Of a stretch of DNA of 64,000 nt, positions 1 through 10,721 are shown piece after piece. A program made the translations under genes and the position numbers. The stretch is taken from the NCBI GenBank assembly GCA_003290165.1, contig QNQO01005873.1, positions 124,001 to 188,000 of the forward strand, written 5' to 3'. Position 1 is the stretch's first letter, and each line of letters begins with the position of its first letter. The notes under the pieces are model-generated. The model was not told the origin of the DNA. It saw only the letters and a list, made by a program, of their open reading frames with translations, and did no database searches. The DNA is from Berberis thunbergii (lineage: Eukaryota; Streptophyta; Magnoliopsida; Ranunculales; Berberidaceae).

Positions 1-48
1 ACAATCTGAAGTACTAGAGTTGATAGAAGCATAAAACTAGAATTTCAA

Positions 49-576
49 CTAGCCTTTGATGTCATCATTGAGATTCCCAAAACTGGCGGGAGAACGAAGG
101 AAACAAATGTTCTTGCTCACCAACAGACCAACCATAGAATGCAGAAATCTAATAGTTAAGGGAATGCCTGAGATAATGGCCCTCACATAAGTAAAAATCA
201 TAACCCTCCAACCATTAGGACCCATTTGAGCGAGAGGAATGCCTAAAAAATTCTGATATTCCCAAAACAACTCTAGAACTGGGAATCAAAGGCCGGACGA
301 GAACATGCACGAATAGAGTGTAATATACCCAATCCTTGGATGACAAAGACTATCATTTTGCCTAGGTAGAATGATCTTGAGGTCAGATGGCAGGCTATAA
401 TTGGAACAAATATTGTCTAATGTTGCCTGAAAAGCCATCTTGGGTGAGAAGTAAGCATCGCAAGCAGTAAGCGCCTCATCGTCTAGTATATCACCAGCAA
501 ACATCATGAAGGAACAAAGGAGCAAGGAAAATGAAGAAGTGGGAAGAGGAATAATCCCTAATTTCAAAGATAGCAT
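49..576 (-). pseudogene. Putative gypsy-type transposon ORF (PF04195-like), decayed
   Basis: Two adjoining minus-strand reading frames (576-286 and 270-49) resemble consecutive parts of the plant 'putative gypsy type transposon' protein: a RIGYITLYSCMFSSGLR segment (family pattern GFITLYE..F..GFRLPLHPF) followed by FLGIPLAQMGPNGWRVM (family pattern HLNLAPGQLAPNAWR). A stop or frameshift separates them near 270-286, so the gene is broken. Its antisense position relative to the flanking LTR matches the extra antisense ORF of Tat-lineage elements. Family assignment is from remembered motifs only; molecular function is not known. Confidence 0.45.
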
Positions 577-1084
577 AAAAGGAGAAGTAAATTAATCACG
601 TCCCTTTTATAAAGCTGAGCAATGAAGAGACTGTTCATAGGATGACGTGCGTGCACATGAAAGCAAACGGACGAGCAAGAGATCAGGATACCAACTCACT
701 AAAAGCTACCAGCAACATTGAATGTGAGGCAATGACGAGGTCAAAAATCCAACCGTCGTCTAGTTAGTGGTCACGTCAGCATACCCACTAACTAAAGGAG
801 GAGTAGCTGACGATACATCAAATAATACCGTCATCGCAACTGCACACGTGGTAGAGATCGTCTATCACGAGGACAAAGTATTCCAAGACCAAACCAATGC
901 ATAAAGCCCAAAGAGGATGAATCCAGTCAAGAATGCCCAAATAGGGCCCATTTGAGTAAATCATAATCAGAGGCCCAAATCTAGGCTCGATAAAGTTCTC
1001 TTTCATGGCGGAGGAACGTCACATAGAAAAAGAGTCGTCGAGGGAGTTACGCCTCCACGGATGTATCTTCATAAAGGAGGAGAC

Positions 1085-1298
1085 TGTTACAGAGAACGCC
1101 TCCCGTCGTTACGTCTCACATGTTTAAGTCATGGAGAGAGTTAACTACGACCATTATAAAAGGTAAAGGGAATATTCGACAAAGCTATGCAATTTTAACT
1201 TAGATATGTCCAAATTTATCGTCATCTCCAACTGAGTTACTGACTTAAGCGTCAGAGTGCCTTCAACCACCAAAAAGGTGGTCTTTGGCAATCTAACA
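1085..1298 (+). repeat. Possible short gypsy LTR
   Basis: Starts TGTTACAGAG just after the purine run AAAGGAGGAGA and ends ATCTAACA, giving TG...CA ends. It contains GACTTAAGCGTCAGAGTGCC, a sequence style common near the 3' end of Tat LTRs. The partner LTR is off the window, so the boundaries are inferred. Confidence 0.35.
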
Positions 1299-1458
1299 TT
1301 TGTTTTGTATGTTTTACTTATTGGAGATTGGATTTGGACGCATCATGTGTCTTATTTCAAATCTTGTTTTCATCTCACTATATATTTAGTCCTATAGATT
1401 CCCTTTCTCATACATTGGAAGTAGTTACGCTCAACCTTCAAGCTCTTACAGAAATGAA

Positions 1459-1767
1459 TACTACACCAAATTGGCATTTCTGTAACAACCTCCAAAATAG
1501 TATCACTTTTGAGCTATAACAATCTACCAAAATTTTTTACACATTTTCACAAACCAAATGATAAAATAATTGTATCACCATGAATAGTATGGTGCTACAA
1601 GTGATATTATTCATGCTGATCCAATTTATTGTAACATTTGTTTTATGCAACTATTTTTCATTTTTTTGAAATAATTTAGTTTCGACTTAAAATTTTTTGG
1701 TGGACTGTTACAGCTAAAAGTGTGATTATTTTGGAGGTTATTACAAAAATGTCAATTTGGTGTAGTG
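1459..1767. mobile_element. CACTA-type MITE, copy 1
   Basis: 309-bp non-coding element with terminal inverted repeats (left TACTACACCAAATTGGCATT, first base mutated; right end AATTTGGTGTAGTG). The repeats extend inward and include tgtaacaac/gttattaca and matching arms around a central AT-rich part. It is flanked on both sides by GAA, the 3-bp duplication expected of CACTA transposons. A second copy lies at 4049-4356. It encodes nothing and would depend on a transposase supplied elsewhere. Confidence 0.85.
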
Positions 1768-2179
1768 GAAAGGTATAAATTTGTCTCAATACTCTCAATG
1801 AAGATGACTTGATATGGGCAGCAAAAGGGTATAATGTAGCAAAGCAGCTGCACCAGGCCTATGGAATGAATGCAATCTACAGAGCTTACAAACTCTCGTA
1901 AAACCAGTGGAAACTTATATTTATATATTAAGGGTTTGATCTGATTTGAATCAATGAGAAATATTAAACTAAATTACAATGAGGGTATACTAAATCAATA
2001 AGTTTATCTAAAAATGTGTTAGATTTTGGGAAATCTAAAACATGCAAAGAAGTAAATAACACACACATATATATATATATACACACGTAATGGTTGCACA
2101 ATGTCACAAACTAATTTGAAAGATGAAGAACAACAACAATAACAAAAGAAGAGGATAAAGAGTTTATTCATTTCATACT
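1768..2179. other. Intergenic, AT-rich, with a short TA/CA microsatellite
   Basis: No coding match was recognised. A short microsatellite of CA and TA dinucleotides occupies about 2060-2088. The region leads into the 5' side of the LINE, whose true start could not be located; the stretch 1299-1458 before the MITE is equally featureless. Confidence 0.4.
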
Positions 2180-4885
2180 AGTTGAGGAGGCATGGAGTGT
2201 CGAGATTGAAATTTGTTGCTCAATAACCAAACCCAACTCCAGTGACTATAGAGAAGATTTCATCAAGGTAATTGAGAATTTTTTTAGAAGTTCAAAGATA
2301 CTTGGCCTGGTAAACAGTAGTTTAGTTGCTTTAATGCCTAAAATTACTAATGCATCGCTGTTTAGTGACTATAGGCATATGGCTTGTTGCAAGGTTCTTT
2401 ACAAGTGCATCACTAAGGTGCTTACAGTTAGAATGAAGGGAGCAGTACACCACATTGTAAGCAACAATCAGTCCACTTTCATTAAAGGTAGATTAATCCA
2501 GGATAACATCATGCTCGCTCACGAACTAGTACAAAACTATCATAGAGACCATGGTCCCCGAGATGCACAATTAAAATTGACCTCAAGAAAGCTTATGACA
2601 TGGTACGATGGGAGTACGTTATCCATGTGCTAGTGAAGATGAAATTCTCTACCTGATTCATTAAATGGATCAAAGAATGTGTCACCACTCCAAAGTTCTC
2701 AATAAATTTGAACAATACCTCGCAAGGTTTTATCAAAGCTTCTTGAGAAATACAAGGCTACCCAATGTTCCCATACCTGTTCATGTTGGTCATGGAAGTA
2801 CTTAGACTCTTACTCTAAAGGAAGGCAAAGGAAGGCACATACAAACTAAATTACATGTGTACTATTTGCATATAACATGTCTAAGCTTTGCGGATGATTT
2901 AGTTGTTTTCTTTCATGGTGACATAGGCTCAGCAAAGCTCTCCATGACTTCAAAGCTTGTATTGGACTAGATGTTAATTGCAACAAAAGTTGGTTGTTTT
3001 ATGCAGGTCTTCCCCTGCAAGATATTCTTCAAATAAACAACCAACTAGGATTTAGTGTTGGGAAGCCCCCGATGAATACCTTGGCCTGCCATCGATATCT
3101 TCGTACCTATCCGCACTACAATCATTGAGAAGATTAGGAAAAAATTAATTCCTAGAAGAACATATTTCTAACTTATGAATGACGAATCATACTCATCACA
3201 TCGAGACTTTGCAGCATGCAAGTGTATTGGACATCTTGTTTTGGGCCGCCTCAACAAATTATCAAGACTATCAGCACTATCCTTAGGAACATCCTTTGGT
3301 TCGGGGCAGACACACCTAGTAAGAAGGTGATGGTAAGTTGGAAGACTATCTATCATCTTTATCAAGAATGGGGTTAGGAATATGAGATATCATAGTAAGC
3401 AACCAAGCAGCTTGAACGTGACACATACGACACATAGTCTCGAACAGGGACACATTGTGGGTGAAAAGGGTGCAAAAACATCTAGTAAACAATAAGGATT
3501 TCTATCTCATGAATACACCCCAGGAAGCCTCATGGTGCTAGAGAACTCAATATTGCTGACCCAAGGCATCACATCTAACACTTTTTTCAATTGGTAACTG
3601 AGAAAATACGTTTCAATGGGCAATGATGTATGTCTATTGTGTTATGCTGCCATTGAAACTGAGGAACATTTGTTTTTTGGGTGTGTTTATTCCAAGTCTG
3701 TGTGGTCTTCTGTGTTGCACTACTTGGGTTAAAGTAGACATATGCAAGAACGGGGTGCATAATGCAATTGGTGTGTGTATAATTTTAGAGGCTATAGTCC
3801 TAGCACTGTGTTAAATAAGGTTGCACTTAATGTAATGGTTTACCACCTGTAGGCTGAGCATAACAGAAGAATGCATGGTAACAAAACAATGTTTGGATAC
3901 GATTAGTTGATTGGATCTTTGAAGAAGTTAGAGTGAAGATGGCAGGGCTTGATCATAAAGTGGAAGACAATGCAGCCAATAGAAGTACATTTAGCAAATG
4001 GCGTCTCAACATGGAATCCTTTGACAAGCAGGGAATAGACGTTAATGACACTACACCAAATTGGCATATTTGTAACAACTTAAAAAATAGTAACATTTTT
4101 AGCTATTACAATCCACCAAACAATTTCAAGTCAAAACTAAATTTATTCAACAAAATCAAAAATAGCTATACAAATAAAGTGATACAATAAATTACATCAC
4201 CAAGAATAGCATCACTTGTAAGCCCATACTATTTGTGGTGATACAATTATTGAATCACTTTGTTTGTGAAAATGTGTAAAATTGTTTTGTGGATTGTTAT
4301 AGCTCAAAAGTGTTACTATTTTTGGATTGTTACAAAAATGCTAATTTGGTGTAGTGTGAATTAACCTTGAACATGACTGGTTCAAATCAATTTCGATTGG
4401 TCCTTACAAGTTAGTAGAGGAGGCTATGGGGCGATTATTAGGAATGATGAAGGGGAAGCAATTGTTGCATGTACAGGTTCAACAATTGGCCACTCAGTAA
4501 TCAAACCTTGAAACTATGTATCTAAGATCACACGGTAAAGCCATTTTCTTGGTCAAATAAGAGAACGGTTTGTGAGTATGTGCTAACTACTAGTTTAGTG
4601 ATGCAGTTCATCTTTGCTAACTTCTACCCCGCATCAACACCTTGCGCTCAAGAGAGAATTCACCATGCTGGAAGATTACCATGTTGTGCACCAATAGATA
4701 AAGACAAACAAAGTAGCGGACAACCTAGCTAGATTATATCCAAGTGTTGATTTCATTGTAACCATTCCTACTTCATTCTCCCAGGATCTTGAGAAAATTG
4801 TGTATGAAGCTAAAATATGCAAAGTATATGTCAGGATGTAAGCACTTCATTTGATTTTTCTTTAAAAGGTCTAGGGATCCTATAC
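2180..4885 (+). pseudogene. LINE (L1-type) reverse transcriptase / RNase H, decayed
   Basis: Plus-strand remnant of a non-LTR retrotransposon. In order: a reverse transcriptase region (about 2260-3160) with YRHMACCKVLYKCITKVL, a QSTFIKGRLIQDNIMLAHEL block and the catalytic F-A-D-D at 2887-2898; a zf-RVT segment (about 3610-3720) with C..C and ETEEHLFFGC; then an RNase H-like region (about 4370-4850) whose C-terminal part parallels the LINE at 13499-14948 (SQDLEKIVYE versus AQDLKDIVHE). Many stops and frameshifts break it. A CACTA MITE (4049-4356) sits between zf-RVT and RNase H, and a copia element inserted at 4886 within the 3' UTR. The 3' UTR resumes at 18420 and ends in a short poly-A at 18444-18452; its GGATCC...TTTCC-polyA layout matches the 3' end of the second LINE. 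Confidence 0.85.
4049..4356. mobile_element. CACTA-type MITE, copy 2 (inside the LINE)
   Basis: 308-bp element beginning CACTACACCAAATTGGCAT and ending CTAATTTGGTGTAGTG, with perfect 3-bp flanking duplications TGA (4046-4048 and 4357-4359). It has the same terminal repeats and general interior as copy 1. It lies within the LINE between its zf-RVT and RNase H regions, so it inserted after the LINE did. Confidence 0.9.
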
Positions 4886-5391
4886 TGTTGAGGTCCAGCC
4901 CATTAGGGTGGATTCAACTTTGGTAATTAATTAAACATAATTTCAAGTTTGGTTGAATAAAGAAAATAGGTTTTTAATAAGAAACAAAAACAGAGTTTTT
5001 GTTTTGAATAAGGAATGAGTTGGCAGCTAGTTAATTAAATAGAAACAAAGTTCTATTTGAGGCGGTGTTGGGCGACTGCTAACAAGTATAAATAAGTGCA
5101 TAAAACATAGTTTTATTCATAGTGTTTTCAAAGAAGCTGCCGCGTGAATAAGCAACAGAGAACATAGTATTCTCTTTGGTGTTTGGTGCGGCTGTGTGCG
5201 CGTGGACGGTGACTTTGTGTTTGATTCTGTGAGAAGTTATTGTACTTCTTATTTGATTAGTGGATTCTCTCGGATTTGCCCCGTGGTTTTTCCATTAACA
5301 TTGAAGGGTTTTCCACATAAATCTTGGTGTCTCGTTTATTATTGCTTTGGATTATTTCCTTGGTATTGTTTTATCAGTATTTGTCCCAACA
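4886..5391 (+). repeat. 5' LTR of the copia element
   Basis: 506 bp, TGTTGAGG...CCCAACA. It contains a candidate TATA box (TATAAATAA, about 5088-5096). Compared with the 3' LTR it holds a block of about 165 bp (about 5030-5200, including the TATA box) that the 3' LTR lacks, and lacks a block of about 150 bp present there. Confidence 0.9.
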
Positions 5392-5408
5392 AAGTGATAT
5401 CAGAGCAA
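5392..5408 (+). other. Primer binding site (initiator tRNA-Met type)
   Basis: Immediately after the 5' LTR, TGATATCAGAGC at about 5395-5406 matches the usual plant copia primer site TGGTATCAGAGC with one change. This sequence pairs with the 3' end of initiator methionine tRNA and primes minus-strand DNA synthesis. Confidence 0.8.
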
Positions 5409-5440
5409 TTGTTGGGAGATTGTCAATTAAGAGAGTTGAC

Positions 5441-5949
5441 ATGGAGAATAACAACAATACAATAATGATTAGCCTTAATGGCTCAAACTATATTATTTGG
5501 AAAGCCAAGATGGATGACATATTATACTGTAAGGATTTGTACCCTCCAATTGAGGGAGATACAACTAAACCCAAGGATATGTCAGAAGAATAGTGGAAGA
5601 AATTAAACAGAAAGACTATTGGTCACATCAGGCAATGGTTAGATGATTCGGTATTTCATCATGTGTCTGCATCATGAAAGGAAAACCGCTGCAAACAAGG
5701 CCTTCTTGATCAGGAAGTTAGTGAACTTGAAATTCAAGGAAGGTAGTTCTATTGCTGAGCACTTGAATGGGTTGCAAAGTGTGGTGAATCAGTTGTCCAA
5801 CATGAAGATAGTGTTAGATGATGAAATGCAAGCACTATTATTTCTTAGCTCATTTCCAGATGGTTGGGAAACATTGGTGGTATCGGTTAGTAATTTGGCA
5901 CCGAATGGACAGCTTACCATAAAGTTGGTTACCGATAGTTTATTTAAGG
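5441..5949 (+). pseudogene. copia gag, N-terminal part
   Basis: Begins at an ATG (5441) about 50 bp after the LTR. The N-terminal portion ISLNGSNYIIWKAKMDDIL is a typical copia gag start. A TAG at 5591-5593 interrupts it, and the frame changes near 5640. The downstream segment (about 5643-5949) has the UBN2/gag-polypeptide pattern (LVNLKFKEGSSIAEHLNGLQ, LLFLSSFPDGWETL). The Mutator-like element cuts it at 5949/5950, and gag resumes at 10400. Structural protein of the virus-like particle in functional copies; non-functional here. Confidence 0.85.
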
Positions 5950-7260
5950 GAGTAATTCTATATGTCGAGGATTTGGGCGAGGTTTTGGGCGTGGGAAGTG
6001 CAACGCACGCGAGCGGGCTGACGTGGTGAAAAAAAAAAAAAAAGTTCGCGAGGGAAATGAAATTTGGGCGAGAAGAAGGAGGGAATGGGGAGAGCTCTCC
6101 CCATTTTCATTCTCAAGCTACCTCAGACCTCCCTCTCCCTCTCCCCATTTTCATTCTCGAGCTAAAGCTCAGACCTCCCTCTCGCTCTCCCCATTTTCCA
6201 TCTCGACACCCTCTCCCCCAACGAAGAACTCCAGAAACCCTAAGATTTAATTGCTCTAGCAGCGAAGATGGATCAATGGAAGCCAGATGAGTTTTGTCCG
6301 TCGATTCAAGCAGATCTCACCGTCGCAGATTTCCATCATCAAGCCCTCAATTTCGATCTCTTCGTGCCCTCAATTTCGATCTCTTCTCTCGTCTCTCCCA
6401 TCTCCTCTATCTCAGATCCCAGTCTCTGCGATCTCTCGTCTATGTGATCTCATATTTGTGTCTGTGATCTCCCTTCTCAAATCTCCTCCCTCATCTCTGC
6501 GATCTCCTCTATCTCAGATCTCCTCTCATTCCTCTCACTTTCTCTTATCTAAATCCTCCTCTCTTGTGTGAGCTTCAAAAGGAAAGAGCCTGTTATAATC
6601 TTTCAACCCAATTTGTAGATCAATGGATCAGAGTTTCTTCTTCAACTATCTCTTAAAACCTAACTTGGATAAGGAAGAACACAGATAATCTCTCTCGAGG
6701 TATGTTTTAGTTTACTTGATTTGTTGTTGTAATGGTTTGATTGGGTGAGATTTCAAATGGGTTTATGGGTAAAGATTGAATCTTTTGTGTGTTGCACTGT
6801 TGGTTCGTTGAAATTGAAATTGAGTGTTTTGGAGTTTTGATTGAGTGTAAAATTTTGAATTTTGTGTTTGTAGAAGTTAGGATTCATTCATGGGTAAAGA
6901 TTGAATCTTTTGTGTGTTGCACTGTTCAAGTTTCTTAGCTTTGATATATTCTTTGCTTTTGCCTTGCTTGAACCAGATGAAGGCATGCTATTTCCTTTCT
7001 CTCTTTTGCCACCAAAGCTTAGCTCTCTGGTTTCTTTTCCTTTGGGTCTGACAAGCAAGTATTAAGTGAGTAGATCAGAGCTGAGTGTTGGATGGAAAGC
7101 ATGAGCAGTTGTTTGTTTGATTCTGATGTAAAGATCTTACCAAAAAAGTAAACAAGACCCATTTTGTAGTTGGTGTGCTAACTCCATCAAACCAATCCTA
7201 CTAGCATTTGAAGTTGGTTTTGACATCTGGGGGTGTTTGGTTTTTTGAATTTGAAATTCA

Positions 7261-8324
7261 ATGGAGGCAATGAGGAATAAAGTTTTGATCATCTCTTTTG
7301 TAACTTTGTTTTGGTTTTGGAATTGTGCAAGTGGTTTGCTTTCCCCAAAAGGTGTTAACTATGAAGGTAATTTTGAACTTTTTTAATCAGTAATTGTTTA
7401 TCATGTTCTTCATCTGGGTGTTTTGTTTTTTGATGGAATGATACAATGAGGTGCAACTACTTAATTATGAATTGTTGTATTTCAGTGCAAGCTTTGATGA
7501 ATGTAAAAGGATCTCTAGTAGATCCAAGGGGTGCTCTTGAAAATTGGGATGGAGACTCTGTTGATCCATGTAGTTGGGCTATGGTCACTTGCTCTTCTGA
7601 TAGTTTAGTCGTGGGACTGTAAGTTCGAATGCAGAAAAAAGAAGAGATGGGTTCCTTTTTATTTCATTTTCTGAGCTCTTAGTTCTGAAAATTAAGCTAC
7701 TGATGGTGTTCAATTGATTTATGCAGAGCAAGTCCAAGCCAGAACTTATCTGGTACACTTTCTCCAAGTATAGGAAAATTGACAAATTTGAAGATTCTGT
7801 AAGTGTTCTAAACCAAGCTCAGATTCGGTTTCAAGAAATTGGTTTTGATTGTTGGAGCTCATTGCAGGCTCTTGCAGAACAACAATATATCAGGACCAAT
7901 ACCACAGGAGATTGGGAGGCTCACCAACATTCAAACCTTCGATCTTTCCAACAATTTCTTGAGTGGTCAAGTACCCACTTCTTTAGGCCATCTTGAAAAC
8001 CTCAAATACTTGTAAGTAGACAAATGATTTCATCTTCTTCATGAAATGTTAATGTTCTTGATTGTGATTAGAGTAATTATCAATAATAATAAAATTTCTA
8101 TTTCGAATAGGAGGCTTAACAACAATAGTCTATCTGGGGCGTTCCCTCTGTCTTTGGCCAACTTGTCTCAGCTTACCTTTCTGTAAGTTCAGTATGTTTC
8201 GAGTATATTAGTTGCCTTCTATCTAATCGAAATGCATAGTATTGAATCATTGATTATGTTCTCCTTATTGCAATTCAGAGACTTTTCTTATAATAACTTG
8301 AGTGGCCCTATACCAAGATTTCCT
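7261..8324 (+). pseudogene. NIK-type LRR receptor kinase, captured 5' exons
   Basis: Exons of an NSP-interacting-kinase-like (LRR subfamily II) gene with introns retained. Likely exons: 7261-7366 (start codon and hydrophobic signal peptide), 7486-7618 (VQALMNVKGSLVDPRGALEN...DPCSWAMVTC, the LRR N-terminal domain), 7727-7798 (SQNLSGTLSPSIGKLTNL), 7868-8011 (LLQNNNISGPIPQEIGRL), 8111-8182 (LNNNSLSGAFPLSLANLSQL), and 8279 to about 8324 (YNNLSGPIPRFP). Splice borders fit GT...AG and LRR exon lengths are 72, 144 and 72, as expected of this family. Similarity stops at 8324; the transmembrane and kinase parts are absent. The first two exons lie in the left inverted arm and recur in reverse in the right arm (about 8734-8866 and 8986-9091). 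Intact frames make the capture look recent. Functional NIK proteins act at the plasma membrane in antiviral and growth signalling; this copy cannot signal. Confidence 0.88.
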
Positions 8325-8640
8325 ATCATCTGACTCTGTGTAATTCAGTGTTATACCATGTCCTTCAGCAACAACACTCTCTTCTAAGGACTTGATTTCC
8401 TCATTTCCAACAGGACCAAGATTTTCTTCATCTGAGCTAATAGCAAGAACATGAACTTCATATGGATGGTTTGATATTTCGGGGAAGGAAGATCTGCCAC
8501 TATGATGCATTGTATTCAATCATGCTGATAATTTTCAACATCGACCTCCTTACCACTCAACTGATACTGACTGCAAGGCAAGCTCAAATTAACAGAAGAT
8601 GCTGCCGAGATACTATTTTGTCCAGCAGAGCTACTGGCAC
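8325..8640 (-). pseudogene. Unidentified gene fragment in the MULE spacer
   Basis: A minus-strand open frame (8519-8265) abuts the NIK fragment tail to tail. It reads as an acidic protein segment (HPYEVHVLAISSDEENLGPV, then EEIKSLEESVVAEGHGITL). I do not recognise the family. The abrupt change from NIK sequence at 8324 and the opposite orientation suggest a separate capture. It could be part of a chromatin or nuclear protein given its acidic composition, but that is only a guess. Confidence 0.4.
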
Positions 8641-10399
8641 TGCTTAGATTGTCTCTTGCATTCGAACCCTAAGAGCTCAGAAAATGAAATAAAAAGGAAC
8701 CCATCTCTTCTTTTTTCTGCATTCGAACTTACAGTCCCACAACTAAACTATCAGAAGAGCAAGTGACCATAGCCCAACTACATGGATCAACAGAGTCTCC
8801 ATCCCAATTTTCAAGAGCACCCCTTGGATCTACTAGAGATCCTTTTACATTCATCAAAGCTTGCACTGAAAATACAACAATTCATAATTAAGTAGTTGCA
8901 CCTCATTGTATCATTCCATCAAAAAACAAAACACCCAGATGAAGAACATGATAAACAATTACTGATTAAAAAAGTTCAAAATTACCTTCATAGTTAACAC
9001 CTTTTGGGGAAAGCAAACCACTTGCACAATTCCAAAACCAAAACAAAGTTACAAAAGAGATGATCAAAACTTTATTCCTCATTGCCTCCATTGAATTTCA
9101 AATTCAAAAAACCAAACACCCCCAGATGTCAAAACCAGCTTCAAATGCTAGTAGGATTGGTTTGATGGAGTTAGCACACCAACTACAAAATGGGTCTTGT
9201 TTACTTTTTGGTAAGATCTTTACATCAGAATCAAACAAACAACTGCTCATGCTTTCCATCCAACACTCAGCTCTGATCTACTCACTTAATACTTGCTTGT
9301 CAGACCCAAAGGAAAAGAAACCAGAGAGCTAAGCTTTGGTGGCAAAAGAGAGAAAGGAAATAGCATGCCTTCATCTGGTTCAAGCAAGGCAAAAGCAAAG
9401 AATATATCAAAGCTAAGAAACTTGAACAGTGCAACACACAAAAGATTCAATCTTTACCCATGAATGAATCCTAACTTCTACAAACACAAAATTCAAAATT
9501 TTACACTCAATCAAAACTCCAAAACACTCAATTTCAATTTCAACGAACCAACAGTGCAACACACAAAAGATTCAATCTTTACCCATAAACCCATTTGAAA
9601 TCTCACCCAATCAAACCATTACAACAACAAATCAAGTAAACTAAAACATACCTCGAGAGAGATTATCTGTGTTCTTCCTTATCCAAGTTAGGTTTTAAGA
9701 GATAGTTGAAGAAGAAACTCTGATCCATTGATCTACAAATTGGGTTGAAAGATTATAACAGGCTCTTTCCTTTTGAAGCTCACACAAGAGAGGAGGATTT
9801 AGATAAGAGAAAGTGAGAGGAATGAGAGGAGATCTGAGATAGAGGAGATCGCAGAGATGAGGGAGGAGATTTGAGAAGGGAGATCACAGACACAAATATG
9901 AGATCACATAGACGAGAGATCGCAGAGACTGGGATCTGAGATATAGGAGATGGGAGAGACGAGAGAAGAGATCGAAATTGAGGGCACGAAGAGATCGAAA
10001 TTGAGGGCTTGATGATGGAAATCTGCGACGGTGAGATCTGCTTGAATCGACGGACAAAACTCATCTGGCTTCCATTGATCCATCTTCGCTGCTAGAGCAA
10101 TTAAATCTTAGGGTTTCTGGAGTTCTTCGTTGGGGGAGAGGGTGTCGAGATGGAAAATGGGGAGAGCGAGAGGGAGGTCTGAGCTTTAGCTCGAGAATGA
10201 AAATGGGGAGAGGGAGAGGGAGGTCTGAGGTAGCTTGAGAATGAAAATGGGGAGAGCTCTCCCCATTCCCTCCTTCTTCTCGCCCAAATTTCATTTCCCT
10301 CGCGAACTTTTTTTTTTTTTTTTCACCACGTCAGCCCGCTCGCGTGCGTTGCACTTCCCTCGCCCAAATCCTCGACATATAGAATTACTCTATTTAATG

Positions 10400-10721
10400 A
10401 AGATACTAGAAGGAAGTTTGCCGGTAGTGATCATTTCCAAGCACTTGTGACTGAAAACAGGGGGAGAGAAAAATATAAGAAATAGAAGTTTTAAGTGTCA
10501 TTATTGTGGTAAGAACCATGATAAGCCAAGAGGGAGATCAAAGTCAAGAGATAGAAGTTTTAAGTGTCATTATTGTGGTAAACCAGGCCATTTCAGAAAA
10601 CAATGTTATAGTTACAAAAGAGATTTGAAAAAGGGAAAATTGAAGAATGGTGATAGTAAAGAAGCTACAATTGCTATTACTGATGAAGCCGTGGCTCTTT
10701 TGTATGACGAAGGTGAATGTT
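10400..10721 (+). pseudogene. copia gag, C-terminal part with zinc knuckle
   Basis: Continues gag after the Mutator-like insertion. It contains a CCHC zinc knuckle, CHYCGKPGHFRKQC (C-x2-C-x4-H-x4-C), at about 10567-10608. The knuckle's first half (FKCHYCGK) also occurs about 69 bp upstream, so a short tandem duplication is present. The frame ends abruptly at 10721, where a CACTA terminus begins. The aspartic protease that normally follows is absent. Confidence 0.85.

Larger units (their letters stand above)
1..1298 (+). mobile_element. 3' end of a Ty3/gypsy element, probably Tat lineage
   Basis: A minus-strand gag-like reading frame (49-576) lies upstream of a purine run (AAAGGAGGAGA, about 1073-1083) and a possible short LTR (about 1085-1298, TG...CA) ending in text resembling Tat/Ogre LTR ends (GACTTAAGCGTCAGAGTGCC). 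Tat-type elements are known to carry an antisense ORF between pol and the 3' LTR, so the layout fits a plus-strand element entering from the left edge. The LTR start is uncertain because a second purine run lies near 795. No target duplication can be tested because the other end is outside the window. Confidence 0.45.
5950..10390. mobile_element. Mutator-like element (Pack-MULE) with 1.7-kb inverted arms
   Basis: 4441-bp element inserted in copia gag. Ends are inverted repeats beginning GAGTAATTCTATATGTCGAGG. Flanks are TATTTAAGG (5941-5949) and TATTTAATG (10391-10399), an 8-of-9 match to the 9-bp duplication typical of Mutator elements. The arms are unusually long: about 5950-7683 on the left and 8668-10390 on the right, nearly identical in reverse orientation, around a spacer of about 1 kb. 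No transposase was found. The arms and spacer carry exons of an LRR receptor kinase of the NIK group; the right side of the spacer holds a second, unidentified fragment. The arms also encode a pair of identical serine-rich ORFs (6287-6571 + and 9780-10064 -) that look like UTR or promoter sequence rather than genes. Confidence 0.88.

Noticed and set aside
2060..2090. TA/CA microsatellite as a regulatory site
   Set aside because: A simple dinucleotide repeat of a kind common in plant DNA, with no gene beside it.
6287..6571. A serine-rich protein gene, with a second copy at 9780-10064
   Set aside because: Composition is low-complexity TCTC-rich sequence upstream of the NIK exons, duplicated only because it lies in the inverted arms; it looks like UTR.
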